Below are positions 45,192 through 55,709 of a stretch of 64,000 nucleotides of DNA, piece by piece. A program made the position numbers and the translations under genes. Origin of the DNA: Areca catechu. Taxonomy: Eukaryota; Streptophyta; Magnoliopsida; Arecales; Arecaceae. How positions within the stretch are numbered: position 1 is the stretch's first letter; each line of letters opens with the position of its first letter. Below the pieces are notes generated by a model that saw only the letters and a program-made list of their open reading frames with translations, searched no databases and was not told the DNA's origin. The stretch spans positions 141,985,854 to 142,049,853 of the forward strand of contig CM038052.1 in the NCBI GenBank assembly GCA_021397845.1. The letters are read 5' to 3'.

Positions 45192-46949
45192 ATGAGCACT
45201 AGATCAGGAGTTTCATATCACCCACCTCCTTCACAAATGTCTGAACCCATGGAAAACTTACAAGCCCAAATAAAAGTCCTAGCTGATCAAATGGCCCAGA
45301 TGACTACCCAGTTAACTCAGTCTGGTACCCAAACCAACAATAGAATTGACCATCTTGCCAAAAGGTTTGACCAGTTAGGAGGCCGTGTAGGGACCATAGC
45401 AAGAACCCATGGGTCACAATCTGAGCCAGATCCTGAGTCCCCTCAACCTAGGAGAACCCCAAACCCTGATCTATACCATGAGGTCGAACCTAGGAGATCC
45501 CCTTATTCTGACCCGTACTACAATCCTCAACCTAGGAGGACCCCAAACCTTGATCCATACCGAGAGATTGAACCTAGGAGAGCCCCTCAGCCTGACCCAT
45601 ACAATAATACTGAACCTAGAAGAACCCCTTACCATGACCCTTATTATGATACTGAACCTAGAAGAACCCCTTACCGTGACCATTATTATGATACTGAACT
45701 CAGGAGAACCCAATACTCTGACTCATATAGGGAGCCCAACCCTAGGAGAACCCAATACTCTGACCCATATAGGGAGCCCAACCCTAGGAGAACCCAATAT
45801 TCTGACCCATATAGGGAGTCCAACCCTAGGAGAACCCAATATCCTGACCCATATAGGAAGCCCAACCTTAGGAGGACCCCAAACCATGATCCATCCTTAG
45901 AACCTGACCATAGAGCTAACCCAAAATCCTATGACCCGAGATCCTATAATCCCATGACCCATAGATCTGCACCCTTGTCCTATGAGCCCAGAGAACCCAT
46001 AACCCCTAAGTATCAGCCTAGTCATGCTTCCCCTAGTCAACTTGAACCCCATAGGATTAGTATCCCTAAATATGAACCCAGAAGTGAGCCACTACCCCTT
46101 ATACAACCTGAACCTACTAGGAGTAGTACCCATAATCAGAGACCAAAACCTAACCAACTTCCTGCTAGCCGACCTTCTCCAACCATTCCTGAGATTCACA
46201 AGGCTTACATTAACGCGGAAGTGTATGAAGCTGATGTGAGCCTAGTGGATGAGTATGAGGGAGAAGAGGAGACACCTTTAGATGACCTAGAATTAGCTGA
46301 CCCAATAGATACCCAGGTAAAAGCCAACCTAGAGGTAGTTGACCTTGACCACATCCAACCTAAAGCTATAGTGGAAGAACAAATAGAAGAAGAGAACCTG
46401 GGTACTGCTACTAGAGCCTTACCTGAGGAAACCATAGAGGAGAGCCAAATTATAGAGTCTTGTCCTAAAATACAAGAACCTGAAGAATTTATTAAGGACC
46501 TGATCTCTTTGAATCTATACCTTCAAGATGAGCCTCCTCCTATAGTTCCCATTAAGGACCTCTTCCCTGAGATTAATAACCCATCCTTCCATTATACAAA
46601 CCCCATAGATATACCGCAAACCCGTAAGGTTAACCTCATTAGTATAGGATTAGTTCCTGACACCCCGTCTTTTATCCTACTTTATTCAACTAACCATGAA
46701 CCTTTTTCTCTACCTTACCAAACTAATTCTGAACCCACTTCCTATTTTCTGCCCTTTCCTGACACCTCCAGCATTTATAGGATTATTAGATTTCATTTAA
46801 TTGAGATTAGCATACTGCATGCATTCATCACGCATGTTAGGTTTGCATCTTACTTCTGGCACACTCTTTGGAATTTGCTAGGAGTTCACTGTAAATTTTC
46901 ATGTGCATGTCAAGCTAGGATCAAACCTAGGGAACCTATAATCTCTTAG
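45192..46949 (+). CDS. A-family ORF, internal unit 2, 585 codons
   Basis: Protein identical over its full length to that of unit 1 (40434-42191), including the 11 PRRT units (45447-45908). The identity, with only a 1-bp indel elsewhere in the unit, shows the duplication is very recent or artefactual. Same lack of protease, RT, RNase H and integrase core. Confidence 0.72.
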   Translation: MSTRSGVSYHPPPSQMSEPMENLQAQIKVLADQMAQMTTQLTQSGTQTNNRIDHLAKRFDQLGGRVGTIARTHGSQSEPDPESPQPRRTPNPDLYHEVEPRRSPYSDPYYNPQPRRTPNLDPYREIEPRRAPQPDPYNNTEPRRTPYHDPYYDTEPRRTPYRDHYYDTELRRTQYSDSYREPNPRRTQYSDPYREPNPRRTQYSDPYRESNPRRTQYPDPYRKPNLRRTPNHDPSLEPDHRANPKSYDPRSYNPMTHRSAPLSYEPREPITPKYQPSHASPSQLEPHRISIPKYEPRSEPLPLIQPEPTRSSTHNQRPKPNQLPASRPSPTIPEIHKAYINAEVYEADVSLVDEYEGEEETPLDDLELADPIDTQVKANLEVVDLDHIQPKAIVEEQIEEENLGTATRALPEETIEESQIIESCPKIQEPEEFIKDLISLNLYLQDEPPPIVPIKDLFPEINNPSFHYTNPIDIPQTRKVNLISIGLVPDTPSFILLYSTNHEPFSLPYQTNSEPTSYFLPFPDTSSIYRIIRFHLIEISILHAFITHVRFASYFWHTLWNLLGVHCKFSCACQARIKPREPIIS

Positions 46950-47126
46950 GTTTAGATCCAAAGAGTTCAATAAGATTTCCTTCTATAAGAATGCATAGTC
47001 AAGTCTGTTAGGTGTAGGTTTGAGTCCTTTGCATCATCTTGTTAGGAGTCTGCATGTGCCTAGCATGTTCACCACTCACACTAATGTTAAAACAACTGGC
47101 TAATTCCCGAAGATGGATCAAAAAAT

Positions 47127-47651
47127 TTGATGTAGTGGATTTTATCTTGGTTAGGCTTAGGCCTAAAAGAAGCTTCATGCTCGCAGAGCCGGACCTTTTA
47201 AAGTGATAGAGAAGGTTGGATCAAATGCCTAGGTGTTAGAATTGCCTTCGGATTTGGGCATTAGTTCTACCTTCAATATTACAGACCTGGTTGAGTATAG
47301 GGAACCGGCAGCGCTACCTAGTGAGGCCTTTGGACCTATTCCTTTTCATTATGAGTGACCCTAACCTAGAGTGTCCACAAACAAATTTGGCCTGAGAGAG
47401 GAGAACGGATCGAGCGTATCCTGGACAATCAAGCCATCACGACCCAGGGCCATGACTATCAATGCTTCCTGGTCCGATGGCAAGGCCGGCCAGAGTCGGA
47501 CGATTCGTGGATTTCTCGAGAGGACTTGCAATGCCTCAACCCAGACCTTCTCGAGAGATATGTGAGCCAGTCTGACCTTCACTCGACAGGGTCGAGTTCC
47601 TCCCACCCCGGGAGAATTGGTGGGGACACCGGAGGCACCAGAATAAGATAG
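47127..47651 (+). pseudogene. Integrase C-terminal relic with chromodomain, unit 2
   Basis: Copy of 42370-42894; one A fewer in the run just upstream (47120-47125 against 42362-42368). Chromodomain frame from about 47370 runs into LTR3. Confidence 0.75.
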
Positions 47652-49072
47652 AGGCTTTTCAATCCTCTATGAATTGATCAATAATTTATGAGTCCATCTG
47701 TAATAAGGGCTTAGCTCATCTGAGTTTATTTTAGTTGTTATTTGAGTATTTTGAGTTGTTATTTCAGTTCTGTACTTGTCAGCTCATGTTGAGCTAGTTC
47801 AGTCAAATGCTAGTCAGCTCATGTTGAGCTAATTTTATTTTTTTGAGTCCTGTCCAAGCATACTGAAGACTCAAGACTATATCATACAAGTGAAGACCAA
47901 GTCCAACTAGATTGAAGACATGGAAGTATAGCCCAAGTCCAACCTAGCTTGAAGATTTGAAGACCCCAGGAGGAAAATTCAGAAAACCCTGATTTCTTGC
48001 AGATGCCCTCCAAGTGCCCAGATTCCCTTCCATATGCCAAAGTATATTCATAGATAAGGGCATCCATGATTCCAAAGGTCCATCTGCATCCTAGCCCAAA
48101 GAAATCAAGCCCAGGTGCCAAGCCCAAGCCCCTAAGAAGCAAGATACCAGGGAATATTCCTGCTACCTGGCTACCAGGCCACCCCAGCTTCCAGAGGCCC
48201 AAACCCATGCACCCGAGCCCCTTTGGGCCGGCCTTTTGCTGCTCCTAGAAGCCCAACACGCCCCCCTAGGCGTCCTTGGAGTCTTGACCAAGTCAAGAAA
48301 ATTTTTAGGGATTTTTCTACCTAATATTTCCTTATTTTCTAGCTAGGGTTTGAGAGGGAAAAGGATTCTTATGTAATGACTTATGTACCCTTACTTGGAG
48401 CCCAAGGTTAAGGGTCTATTTAAGGGACCCTAGCCTCTTGTATGAGAAGAATTTTTGATGAATGAAAACCTTGAGTTCTTCTATTGAGTGGTGTGATACC
48501 CTGCTGTGTGCATAAAGGGGTTTGTGAGAGTTCTTCTTCCCGGTGTTTGCAATCATCTTCCTGCTGCCAACAAACCCTCCAGATCCCTGGACGCCCACTC
48601 CAAAAGAAGCCTTCCCTTGCTGTTTTTACTTTGTTTTCTTGTTCCTTTGTGAGCTTTCTAACCCCTGACAGGTCGTTTGCAGGTCCCTGAGTTCCTACGA
48701 ATCCAACGACTCCAGCCAAGCCTCAATCGGATCACCGAGCAGAAAGCCGGGTATCCGCGGGTCTTTGGCTCGGTTTTCCAGGCCGCATCCGTCGAGGAAC
48801 GAGAGACCCCTTCGTGGCGATCTTCACAGATGTTGTCAGGTACACCCCTCTACCTCCAGTAGTTTTATTGTAGGAGAACTTGCCCTAACCGAGGCTTCTC
48901 AGCCCCGGCGGTCCTTCTTTGCTACTTTTCTAGGTCCTAATCTGCATGCTGATCTTCAAAAATTCATACAAAATTCCCTACAAATAAGTTTGATCTGAAA
49001 TTTGGGAATTAATCACCTAACTCAACATGTAAAACATACAAAAAAAATTGCATGCATATTAGTTCCCCATCA
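47618..49072 (+). repeat. A-type LTR 3 of the array
   Basis: 1455 bp. Differs from LTR1/LTR2 at several sites near its 3' end (GTCGAGG for ATCGAGG, ACAGATG for ACAGACG, GAACTTGCCC, GATCTGAAA, ATATTAGTTCCCC), so it is the original 3' LTR. Followed by TSD CCATA. Confidence 0.92.
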
Positions 49073-49179
49073 CCATAGGTATGCATCATTAACATTATCT
49101 ATCTTAGGACGTTTGCTAGACGTGTACATTACACTAACAGGTCATGATAGTACATAAATGCCATCATGCATTTGTCCAT
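49073..49179 (-). pseudogene. Protease-integrase junction of element E, far side of the array
   Basis: Minus strand reads LNGQMHDGIYVLS, a stop, then SSKRPKIDNVNDAYLW, whose last codon joins HCRLGHIN at 38102 when the array and one TSD copy are removed. It lies in a different frame from the upstream gag-protease ORF, so a frameshift sits near 49180-49200. Confidence 0.75.
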
Positions 49180-50394
49180 TCAAAAGTACAGAACATTCAA
49201 AATGATTTTGCAAATGTCATTCTTTATTATTAGTTCATAACCATACATGGCCAACTGGCCTACAGAAATGACATTCAAAATGAAATGAGGACAAAAATGA
49301 CACTCATTCAAAATGATAGTACAAGACTTGAAAACAAGTTTAAGGACTCCTAATGCCAGAACTGGAACTCGGTTTCTATTTCCTATGTTCAAGAACCTTT
49401 CACCATCCTCGAATCTTCTACTAACTTGAAATCCCTGCAAAGAATTGCAAATGTGAATTGGACTTCCTGTATCCAATACCCAGTTAGTAGTATCGCAAAC
49501 AGAGAAACTATAAGGTGTTATCATATAAATATCTTGTCCAGGACCATCTTGCAGCTTTCTCTTCTTGGACCTGTTCGGGTCAAGGGATGCAATGTAAAGA
49601 GGACAATTTCTCTTCCAATGACCCTGCTTCTTGCAGAAGAAGCACTCTGCATGACTTTGATCAGCCTTCACTTTCTTAGCCTGATTGGGCCTAGAAGCAC
49701 TAAGCACCTTTTTCCCTTTATTATTTTTCTTCTTCCCTTTCTTAAAGGGACGATGCCCTCCTGAAGAACCTCCCACTAGATTCACCTCCCCTTTATTCAA
49801 CTGGTGGTCTTTCTCATAAGTCTGCAGCAACCCCAATAGACCATGGTAGTTGACTGCAGGCTTATTCATTCTGTAATGATCGAAAAAGTCTAAATAGGAG
49901 GAGGGGAGAGAATTCAAAATTGCATCTTTCCCAAGCTGTTCATGCAAGGGATAGCTGAGCTTACCCAGGTGCTCAATTATCTCGATCATGTATAGTACAT
50001 GATCAATGACTGAGGCCCCATCACGCATCCACGTGTTATAGATAGCACATGAGACCTTGTACCTCTCAATGTCGTCTGGTGTCCCGAAAGACTCCTTCAA
50101 CCTTTGAAGGATTTCTTCTGGCCGGGCTTCCTCGAAATTGTAATTGAACTTGTCGTTCATCATAGCTAACATAATGCATCGGATAGTGGTCCTGTCAGAG
50201 AGCCATTTCTGATAAGTGTCTCTGACCGAACCCCGAGCATTGGCAGCAGGGATCTCAGGTGCCAGATCTATTATCATATACAGGATTCGTTCATACTCTA
50301 GGACAATCATGAGCCTTCGATACCAGCTATCGAAGTTGGGTCCATTGAGCTTCTCGTTGTCGAGAAGAGACCAGAGTGACAGGTTGGAAAACAT
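49180..50394 (-). CDS. gag: gag-protease of element E, 404 codons, open
   Basis: Starts MFSNLSLWSLLDNEKLNG and NFDSWYRRLMIVLEYE, the N-terminal module of Angela/BARE-like gag; the core continues to about residue 210 (ILQRLKESFGTP, YHGLLGLLQTYEKDH). A basic region (FKKGKKKNNKGKK) and one CCHC knuckle CFFCKKQGHWKRNC follow at about residue 253-266. The protease motif WVLDTGSPIHICNSL is at about 308-322, with DTG rather than DSG. The last few residues (about 395-404) are off-frame after a shift. Gag forms the virus-like particle and the protease matures it; the frame is intact while pol is not. Whether it is still translated is unknown. Confidence 0.8.
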   Translation of the reverse strand: MFSNLSLWSLLDNEKLNGPNFDSWYRRLMIVLEYERILYMIIDLAPEIPAANARGSVRDTYQKWLSDRTTIRCIMLAMMNDKFNYNFEEARPEEILQRLKESFGTPDDIERYKVSCAIYNTWMRDGASVIDHVLYMIEIIEHLGKLSYPLHEQLGKDAILNSLPSSYLDFFDHYRMNKPAVNYHGLLGLLQTYEKDHQLNKGEVNLVGGSSGGHRPFKKGKKKNNKGKKVLSASRPNQAKKVKADQSHAECFFCKKQGHWKRNCPLYIASLDPNRSKKRKLQDGPGQDIYMITPYSFSVCDTTNWVLDTGSPIHICNSLQGFQVSRRFEDGERFLNIGNRNRVPVLALGVLKLVFKSCTIILNECHFCPHFILNVISVGQLAMYGYELIIKNDICKIILNVLYF

Positions 50395-51701
50395 CTGAAA
50401 GGGAAACCAAAACTAATTAGTGTATATAAATAATTAACCTAAAGATATGGACTTTAGTCTAAAGGTCCCTCCCACTATTTTGCATAGATTGGTAGCCTCT
50501 AGCTCCAATCCGAGGAATTACTTTAATTCCTTAGCGGGTACTAGAGTCCAATAGACAACACATGAGCCTGACTTTGGCCAGCCCACCCATGCATGTCTAA
50601 AGGTAGGTTCTTTAACAAATTACTTCTCCAAGTAACCTCTAGTAAAAGGGTTTTGCCCTAAGGAGCACTTCAATCAGCCTTTGGGCCTCCTATTGAAGGT
50701 CTCGGTTAGGTCCAACCATTAACATGACAAAATTCAATGCTTCTAACTAACGAATAGTCAAGCCCGACTTTGGCCAGCCCACCAGACCACCGTTAAGAGA
50801 GTCGCACTAAGCCATCATATTAGGAACAACAATTCCAATAGCCCGATGAACATCCGATCTTTGGATCTATCAATGAACACTGAACTAATGGACACATTAC
50901 TATCCCACTTAATAGGAGGCTAGGACTTGGTTATCTCTATAACTTTATCCTTTTAAGGACCTAATAATTTAGAGGGTTTTTAAATTATGTGACAGATGAA
51001 GAGATGAGAAGACATGGATTAACCTCCTACTGACCACATCAGCAATCTAGGAGGGTTACACATAACAAATGATCCATGGGCACCTAAAATCAGTCAAGAC
51101 TAATTAACCTAGGTTACAAGGGTTAACACGAGTCAATGAGCTATCTAATCAATCCTGATCGACCATATTAGCCAGGTAAGTGAGATCATGGGTTGGGTTT
51201 CGCCATTAATCATCTTTCCTAGAAATTAACAGAGTTGGCCAGGTAAGAGGTAGCCACAAAGAACCATGATCATAATGCCAAACTTACCTCGACACCAATC
51301 GATTCATCAGACTTGATTAGACTAGCCTAAAGACTCGGGCTTTCCACTGAGCCATAAATTAGATCCATTTAGATTATGGACTAATCAATCTAACTATTAG
51401 ATAGATCTAGAGAAGAAATCATAACTCAATATTTGATTAGATTAGTTCTCTAATTAGTCCAATACATCTAAACTTAGGTCTAACCCAATTAAGAACCTAA
51501 TAGAAGCTAACCCATGACCCTTAAGGCTTATTGAAATGACTTAAAATCTTTGAATCATATTTTTAGAGTTTTTAGTCATTTCTAATTCAAGATTAAGTTC
51601 AACAGCCTCAAATAAATTAAAATATATTTAATTTATCAGTGTAAAATAATTTTACAACAAAATAAAATTTGAATTCATTATTTTTAGCATTTTCTGTAGC
51701 C

Positions 51702-51911
51702 AAGTGTCAACACTTCAAGAGCAAGTGTTGACTCAAGGCCTGAGACAAGGAACAGAAAACAAAACATGTTTTCTGGCATGCGCTCAAGTATCAATACTTC
51801 AAGGATCAAGTGTTGACACTTCAGGGTCAAGTGTTGATACTCTAGCCTGTTTGAAACCAGATCTCAGGAAGTTTTTCCATGAGTCGACACTTCAAAGGCT
51901 AAGTGTCAACT
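51702..51911. repeat. Diverged CAAGTGTCGACACTT cluster in the E leader
   Basis: Six or seven copies such as AAGTGTCAACACTTCA, AAGTGTTGACACTTCA and GAGTCGACACTTCA. The central CG is mostly TG or CA here, as expected if methylated CG decayed. Confidence 0.75.
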
Positions 51912-52115
51912 CACAGCCTGAGATAATGAAAAAATAGTGATTTCAAATCAAATGTTTCTCTAAACATTCAAGCAAAACCGATAAAAAATAACTCTTATAT
52001 CTTATCTAAAGTCATTTTATGATCATGCCATTTAATTAAAACATTTTTAACCTACAAAGTTTCTTTCTTCTTATTTTTTTTTTCATGAGTCAATCACAGT
52101 GGCACCCCTGTACGC

Positions 52116-52173
52116 CATAGGAGATCCCATTGAATGGGAAGAGAGGGTCTTGCGGCCCTACTTCTCTCCTATG
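52116..52173 (-). other. Candidate RNA stem-loop in the E leader
   Basis: CATAGGAGA at 52116-52124 pairs perfectly with TCTCCTATG at 52165-52173; the loop contains a second dyad CCCATTGAATGGG (52126-52138) and GAGAGGGTC. It lies about 100 nt downstream of the PBS in the transcript, the usual place of dimerisation or packaging signals. Structure and role are inferred. Confidence 0.45.
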
Positions 52174-52837
52174 ATCGGACGGCCTGGTGAAGCACTTAAT
52201 CCAAGTACTTAAGAAGAAAGGAGATGTTATTAGCATAGCATCATTATACTACAAAATGAACCAATTGCTCTGATACCATTGAAGGTGAAAAATACCTACA
52301 CCTAGCATACAATATGCAAGAAACAGGATAGAGAATATGCATTTTAAAATATTTTTAAGATATGCACAGTGGAAGGCTCGGTGATAGATCTAAACATCTA
52401 TTGATCTGCCCGCAACAGGAACTAGTATAAAGACCTAGCATGCATATAACATCAAAAACAACATAATATAAAGGTCATACCTCTATACCTTGGTGAGTGC
52501 TGGAGAGAAGCTGTGAAGAGCTGAGAGGAGGAGGAGGGTGCTCGAGCCACACACGCGTCTAGCCTCTACAGGATATCCATACCTGGGCTCGACTCTAATC
52601 AACTCCCTCAGAGTGCTAGCTCTTCGGGATCCTTGGGCTGAACTTCTTCTTCCAAGAAGACTAGATGAGAGCAGGAACCCCTTCCTAAACCTCTTTCCCA
52701 ATACCTAGCTTGATTGCTAGGTTGCTCACACCCAATCCCTAAACCTCTCATAAAACCCTTCTTCTTCCTCTCTCTTTTCTCTCTTGTAACTTGTGTTATT
52801 TTCTTGTGTGTAACCCCGGCAGCCACTACAAAGACCT

Positions 52838-52847
52838 CTATTTATAG
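52838..52847 (-). promoter_or_regulatory. TATA box of the E 5' LTR
   Basis: CTATAAATAG on the minus strand within the LTR, with GAGGTCTTTGTAGTGG downstream. A textbook plant TATA box sequence; activity inferred. Confidence 0.55.
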
Positions 52848-53066
52848 GAGCTGCCATGATAGGGAGAAAAAAGGAGGAGAGATGGAGGGAGAGAATGGGG
52901 GAGAGGATCAAGGTCATGCCAAATGGGTCTAACCCATTAAGGCATGTATGACAGTCATACCATAAAGCCTTAGAGCCAAATCTGGATTAAATTTGAAATT
53001 CAAACTAGGTCAAAACCTGCCCAAAAGGCTCTCATGAAATCCTCCTAGATTTCTGCTCGTCACAGG

Positions 53067-53149
53067 AAGTGTTGACACTCAAAAATTGCCAAGTGTCGAC
53101 ACTTCACCAAGTGTTGACACCTGCAAAAATCCAAGTGTCGATACTTGGA
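53067..53149. repeat. CAAGTGTCGACACTT-type motifs in the E 5' LTR
   Basis: Four copies (AAGTGTTGACACTC, AAGTGTCGACACTT, AAGTGTTGACACCT, AAGTGTCGATACTT) in about 80 bp; the same dyad as in element B although E is a different copia lineage. Confidence 0.75.
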
Positions 53150-54138
53150 GCAAAGTCAACCATATTGACTTCAGGTGACGACAAACGATTCTCAATCGTT
53201 GATTAGCCCAAAAGATCATATAGAAATCCTCTATGGTGTGTGACCCCATAGGTTCAAACACTAAATCGGTAGCACCAGAACATTTTCAATACCAGTTAAA
53301 GTCCTTATCTAGCAATGATACCCGACGTCCAGATAGGTCGAAGATGCAGAGCACCTCACAAGAATCTCTGGCATATAGTTGCCACATAATTCATCCCTTT
53401 GACCTTATAATACTCAGGATGACCTAGGGTTCGACTGCCAACCCTAATTTGGTTTATCCAAATCATGTCTCAACCTCGTAAGTTCTATGACTCCTCATAA
53501 GAACTACCCTGGCTAAGGTTAAGCTGAATTGAGACATAGTGAGCCATTCACTCCAAACTATTTGGAGAGGTCAATTCCATCTTGATCCACCATCGCTCCA
53601 CAAGTACTTGACTGTACCCATAAACCTTCCATCACTGGATTAGAAATCCAAGTAGTCCTGTACCAAAGTATAGTGAGTTGCTTGTAAGCTACCATGGTGA
53701 CCTCAGGTCTGGGGGACACATATACCCATATCCCATCGTGAGCAATCCTTTGGCAGAAGGGAGCTCTGTAGATGGTCACGTTCAGTTAGATGCCATACAT
53801 TTCACTTGCATGTCACACCAGTGTCTCCATACTCCTTGGTTAAGAGGGCAACCAACAAATATGATATACAACAACCTATACTTGATACATTGTTATCCTA
53901 TAACAATGTATCATTTGGTTGTGAAGCAGTTTAAGAACTACTTGATATATCCTCTTTATATCAAATAATGTAGTTCTAAGGACTCTATCATACAAGAGTT
54001 TTTACAGGAAAAGTAAATATGATGAACAGCCAAAAATAACTTTTATTTATTAAAAAAAAATTTATATATAAATACAAAGATAGCACAACCATCTACAGTC
54101 TATATGATTGGCTTTGGAACATAATTCCCAATAGAATG

Positions 54139-55191
54139 ATATAGCCAAGCATGCAAAGGTTAGCTTAATCTAGGGTTTCCTGGACCTAGAATCAAAACTG
54201 AATGGGTCAGCTCAACTTACACTTAATCCAACAGCTAATCCTTCCTTTGGCTAGGTAGAGGGTGGGAGTGTGGGAGGCCCCCCTGCTTTCGCAGGGACTT
54301 AATTAAAAATCATAACACCACTTAGGTCATTTGACTCTGGACCCTCAGCCTTAGACACCAGATTTCAGTAATAGCCACAGGATTAAATGCACTAGTTGGC
54401 CCACACAATTCAGACCCGACCTGTTGCTGTCACCTAGCCGTCTAAGGCAAATTAGGTCTAATTAATTTTAATTTAGCTTGGGTGAGAATGCAAGGAGATT
54501 GTTTTGGGCCTAGGATAGGTTATGACCTCCTGCCTTGATCTTAATTAAAGAAAGTTCCCTTAAGATTAGGTTAATTAGATGATGCACATTCAATGAGTCC
54601 TAATACAAACTAAAACAATCAAAAAAATAAAATATTTTTGTATGTTTTATGATGTGGCAAGTTAGGTTTGAGTTGATTAGGTTAGCAATCAAATTGGGCT
54701 TAGGATTGGAGTGTGTGGAAGTTGGTTAGGTTTGGTCAAGTAAGTATAGAAATTCAGGAAATTAAGATTTCAGATGATGTAAGTTTTGACATAGTTATCG
54801 ATGCAGAAAAATCTAATAAACTACAAAGAAGAGGATGGACGGTGATGATACACTCTACCAAATTTGATGCAACACAAAAATCAGATGATGATGCAAATCC
54901 TAGTGCTTTCGGACTGATATAGAAATATCAGGATTTTAGTTAGGGTTTCTAATATGCCAAATTTTAGTGAATTAGGTTTTCTATAAAATTAATTAAAAAT
55001 TATGATAAAATAGAGGACACGATAGAGAACTCTTCATTTAAACTTCATAGAAAAATAAAATTTCTAGATGGTCAAAATCATATGAAAAATAGATACTTAA
55101 TGTAGTGGACAAGATGTAGAAAATTCAGGAATTAAGGTTTTGTGACTCTGATGTAGATGAATGCTATCCTAAACCCACTCTAATACCAAAT
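54139..55191 (-). other. Leader and PBS of element D
   Basis: The minus strand has a PBS TGGTATTAGAGT at 55177-55188 next to the LTR. The stretch 54240-54560 is homologous to the A leader (for example TTAATTAGACCTAATTTGCC against TTAATTAGACTTAATTTGCC). A 69-codon frame on the plus strand (54713-54922) is a chance frame. No other feature seen. Confidence 0.7.
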
Positions 55192-55303
55192 TGATGCAAG
55201 ATAACTCTAAGATTGCTAAAAATATAGGAGAAATAGTAAACTAATTTTTTTTTGTGATTTTTATAATTTAGATTTGTAGGCTAAATTCCCAGAATAAAGT
55301 AAG
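55192..55303 (-). repeat. Fragment of the 5' LTR of element D, cut by element F
   Basis: TGATGCAAGATAACTCTAAG onward matches 936-1046 of the other D LTR. It breaks off at GTAAG (55299-55303), the presumed left TSD of element F; the rest of this LTR must lie past the window. Confidence 0.8.
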
Positions 55304-55709
55304 TGTCGACCCCTGGAATGATTTTGATGATCACAAAATATTAGAGCATGTATTTGATACTAATTCTTTCAAATTACTTGAGAAGTTTTTGCAGGAAATT
55401 GGTTACCTTAGTTTAAAATGGTTTTCAAATTGATTGGAAGGTAATTCAATTATGTATGTACTATTATGAATTTGAACCTGTAAAAGCCCTGATTTTGTCA
55501 ATTTTGTAATCTTGTAAAATGGGCTGAAAATTATAAAATTAAGAGTATGTGATTAGCTTTTATTTGATTCAAGTGTTGAAGAGTTTTGGAGAAGCTTGAA
55601 GCATTAATTGAAGTCTTTGCAAGAACTGACTCATGGATCAAGAGCCGACTCATTATGGCACGGCATGGAGAAAATTTCAGAGTTTCAGTATCAAGAGCCG
55701 ACTCTTGTC
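55304..55709 (+). repeat. 5' LTR of element F, first piece
   Basis: Homologous to the C LTR start but clearly diverged. GAGCCGACTC motifs begin at about 55627. Ends with TSD TTGTC (55705-55709) of solo LTR G. Confidence 0.88.

Larger units (their letters stand above)
38103..49072 (+). mobile_element. Tandem A-type array: LTR-internal-LTR-internal-LTR
   Basis: Three LTRs of 1455 bp each (38103, 42861, 47618) alternate with two internal regions of about 3303 bp. The whole array has one TSD, CCATA at 38098-38102 and 49073-49077, and excision rejoins the E frame (DAYLW|HCRLGHIN). The repeat period is 4758 then 4757 bp; the only internal difference I see is one A in a run at 42361-42367. LTR1 and LTR2 share variants (CATAATAGTCCCCCATCA end, GAACTTTCCC) that differ from LTR3 (CATATTAGTTCCCCATCA, GAACTTGCCC). 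This fits unequal crossing-over between LTRs of one inserted copy, or collapse/duplication during assembly. Confidence 0.9.
50395..52279 (-). other. Leader and PBS of element E
   Basis: PBS TGGTATCAGAGC on the minus strand at 52267-52278. The 1.9-kb leader has no credible ORF. It includes a stem-loop candidate at 52116-52173 and a cluster of CAAGTGTTGACACTT-like motifs at 51702-51911. A long AT-rich leader is usual in this lineage. Confidence 0.75.
33826..54133 (-). mobile_element. Element E: Angela/BARE-like Ty1/copia retrotransposon, split by the tandem A array
   Basis: TSD GAATG at 33821-33825 and 54134-54138. LTRs 33826-35461 (3') and 52280-54133 (5') both begin TGAAGGTGAAAA on the plus strand. 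Minus-strand order: 5' LTR, PBS, about 1.9-kb leader, gag-protease (50394-49180), pre-integrase, [tandem array 38103-49072], integrase, RT, RNase H, 3' LTR. Motifs such as QMDVRATFLNGELEEEV and SIYGLKQASRSWN are typical of the Angela/Tork group. Pol has stops and frameshifts. Confidence 0.92.
52280..54133 (-). repeat. 5' LTR of element E
   Basis: 1854 bp, TGAAGGTGAAAA at the left edge, CCCAATA at the right edge (CA decayed to TA), followed by TSD GAATG. Carries a palindromic motif group at 53067-53149 that the other LTR has lost. Confidence 0.9.

Noticed and set aside
38103..49072. Two independent adjacent A-type insertions
   Set aside because: Only one TSD pair exists, there is no flanking sequence between units and the middle LTR is shared, so tandem duplication of one insertion fits better.
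54713..54922. 69-codon plus-strand ORF as a host gene
   Set aside because: Lies in the D leader between PBS and ORF, is short, and has no recognisable motif.
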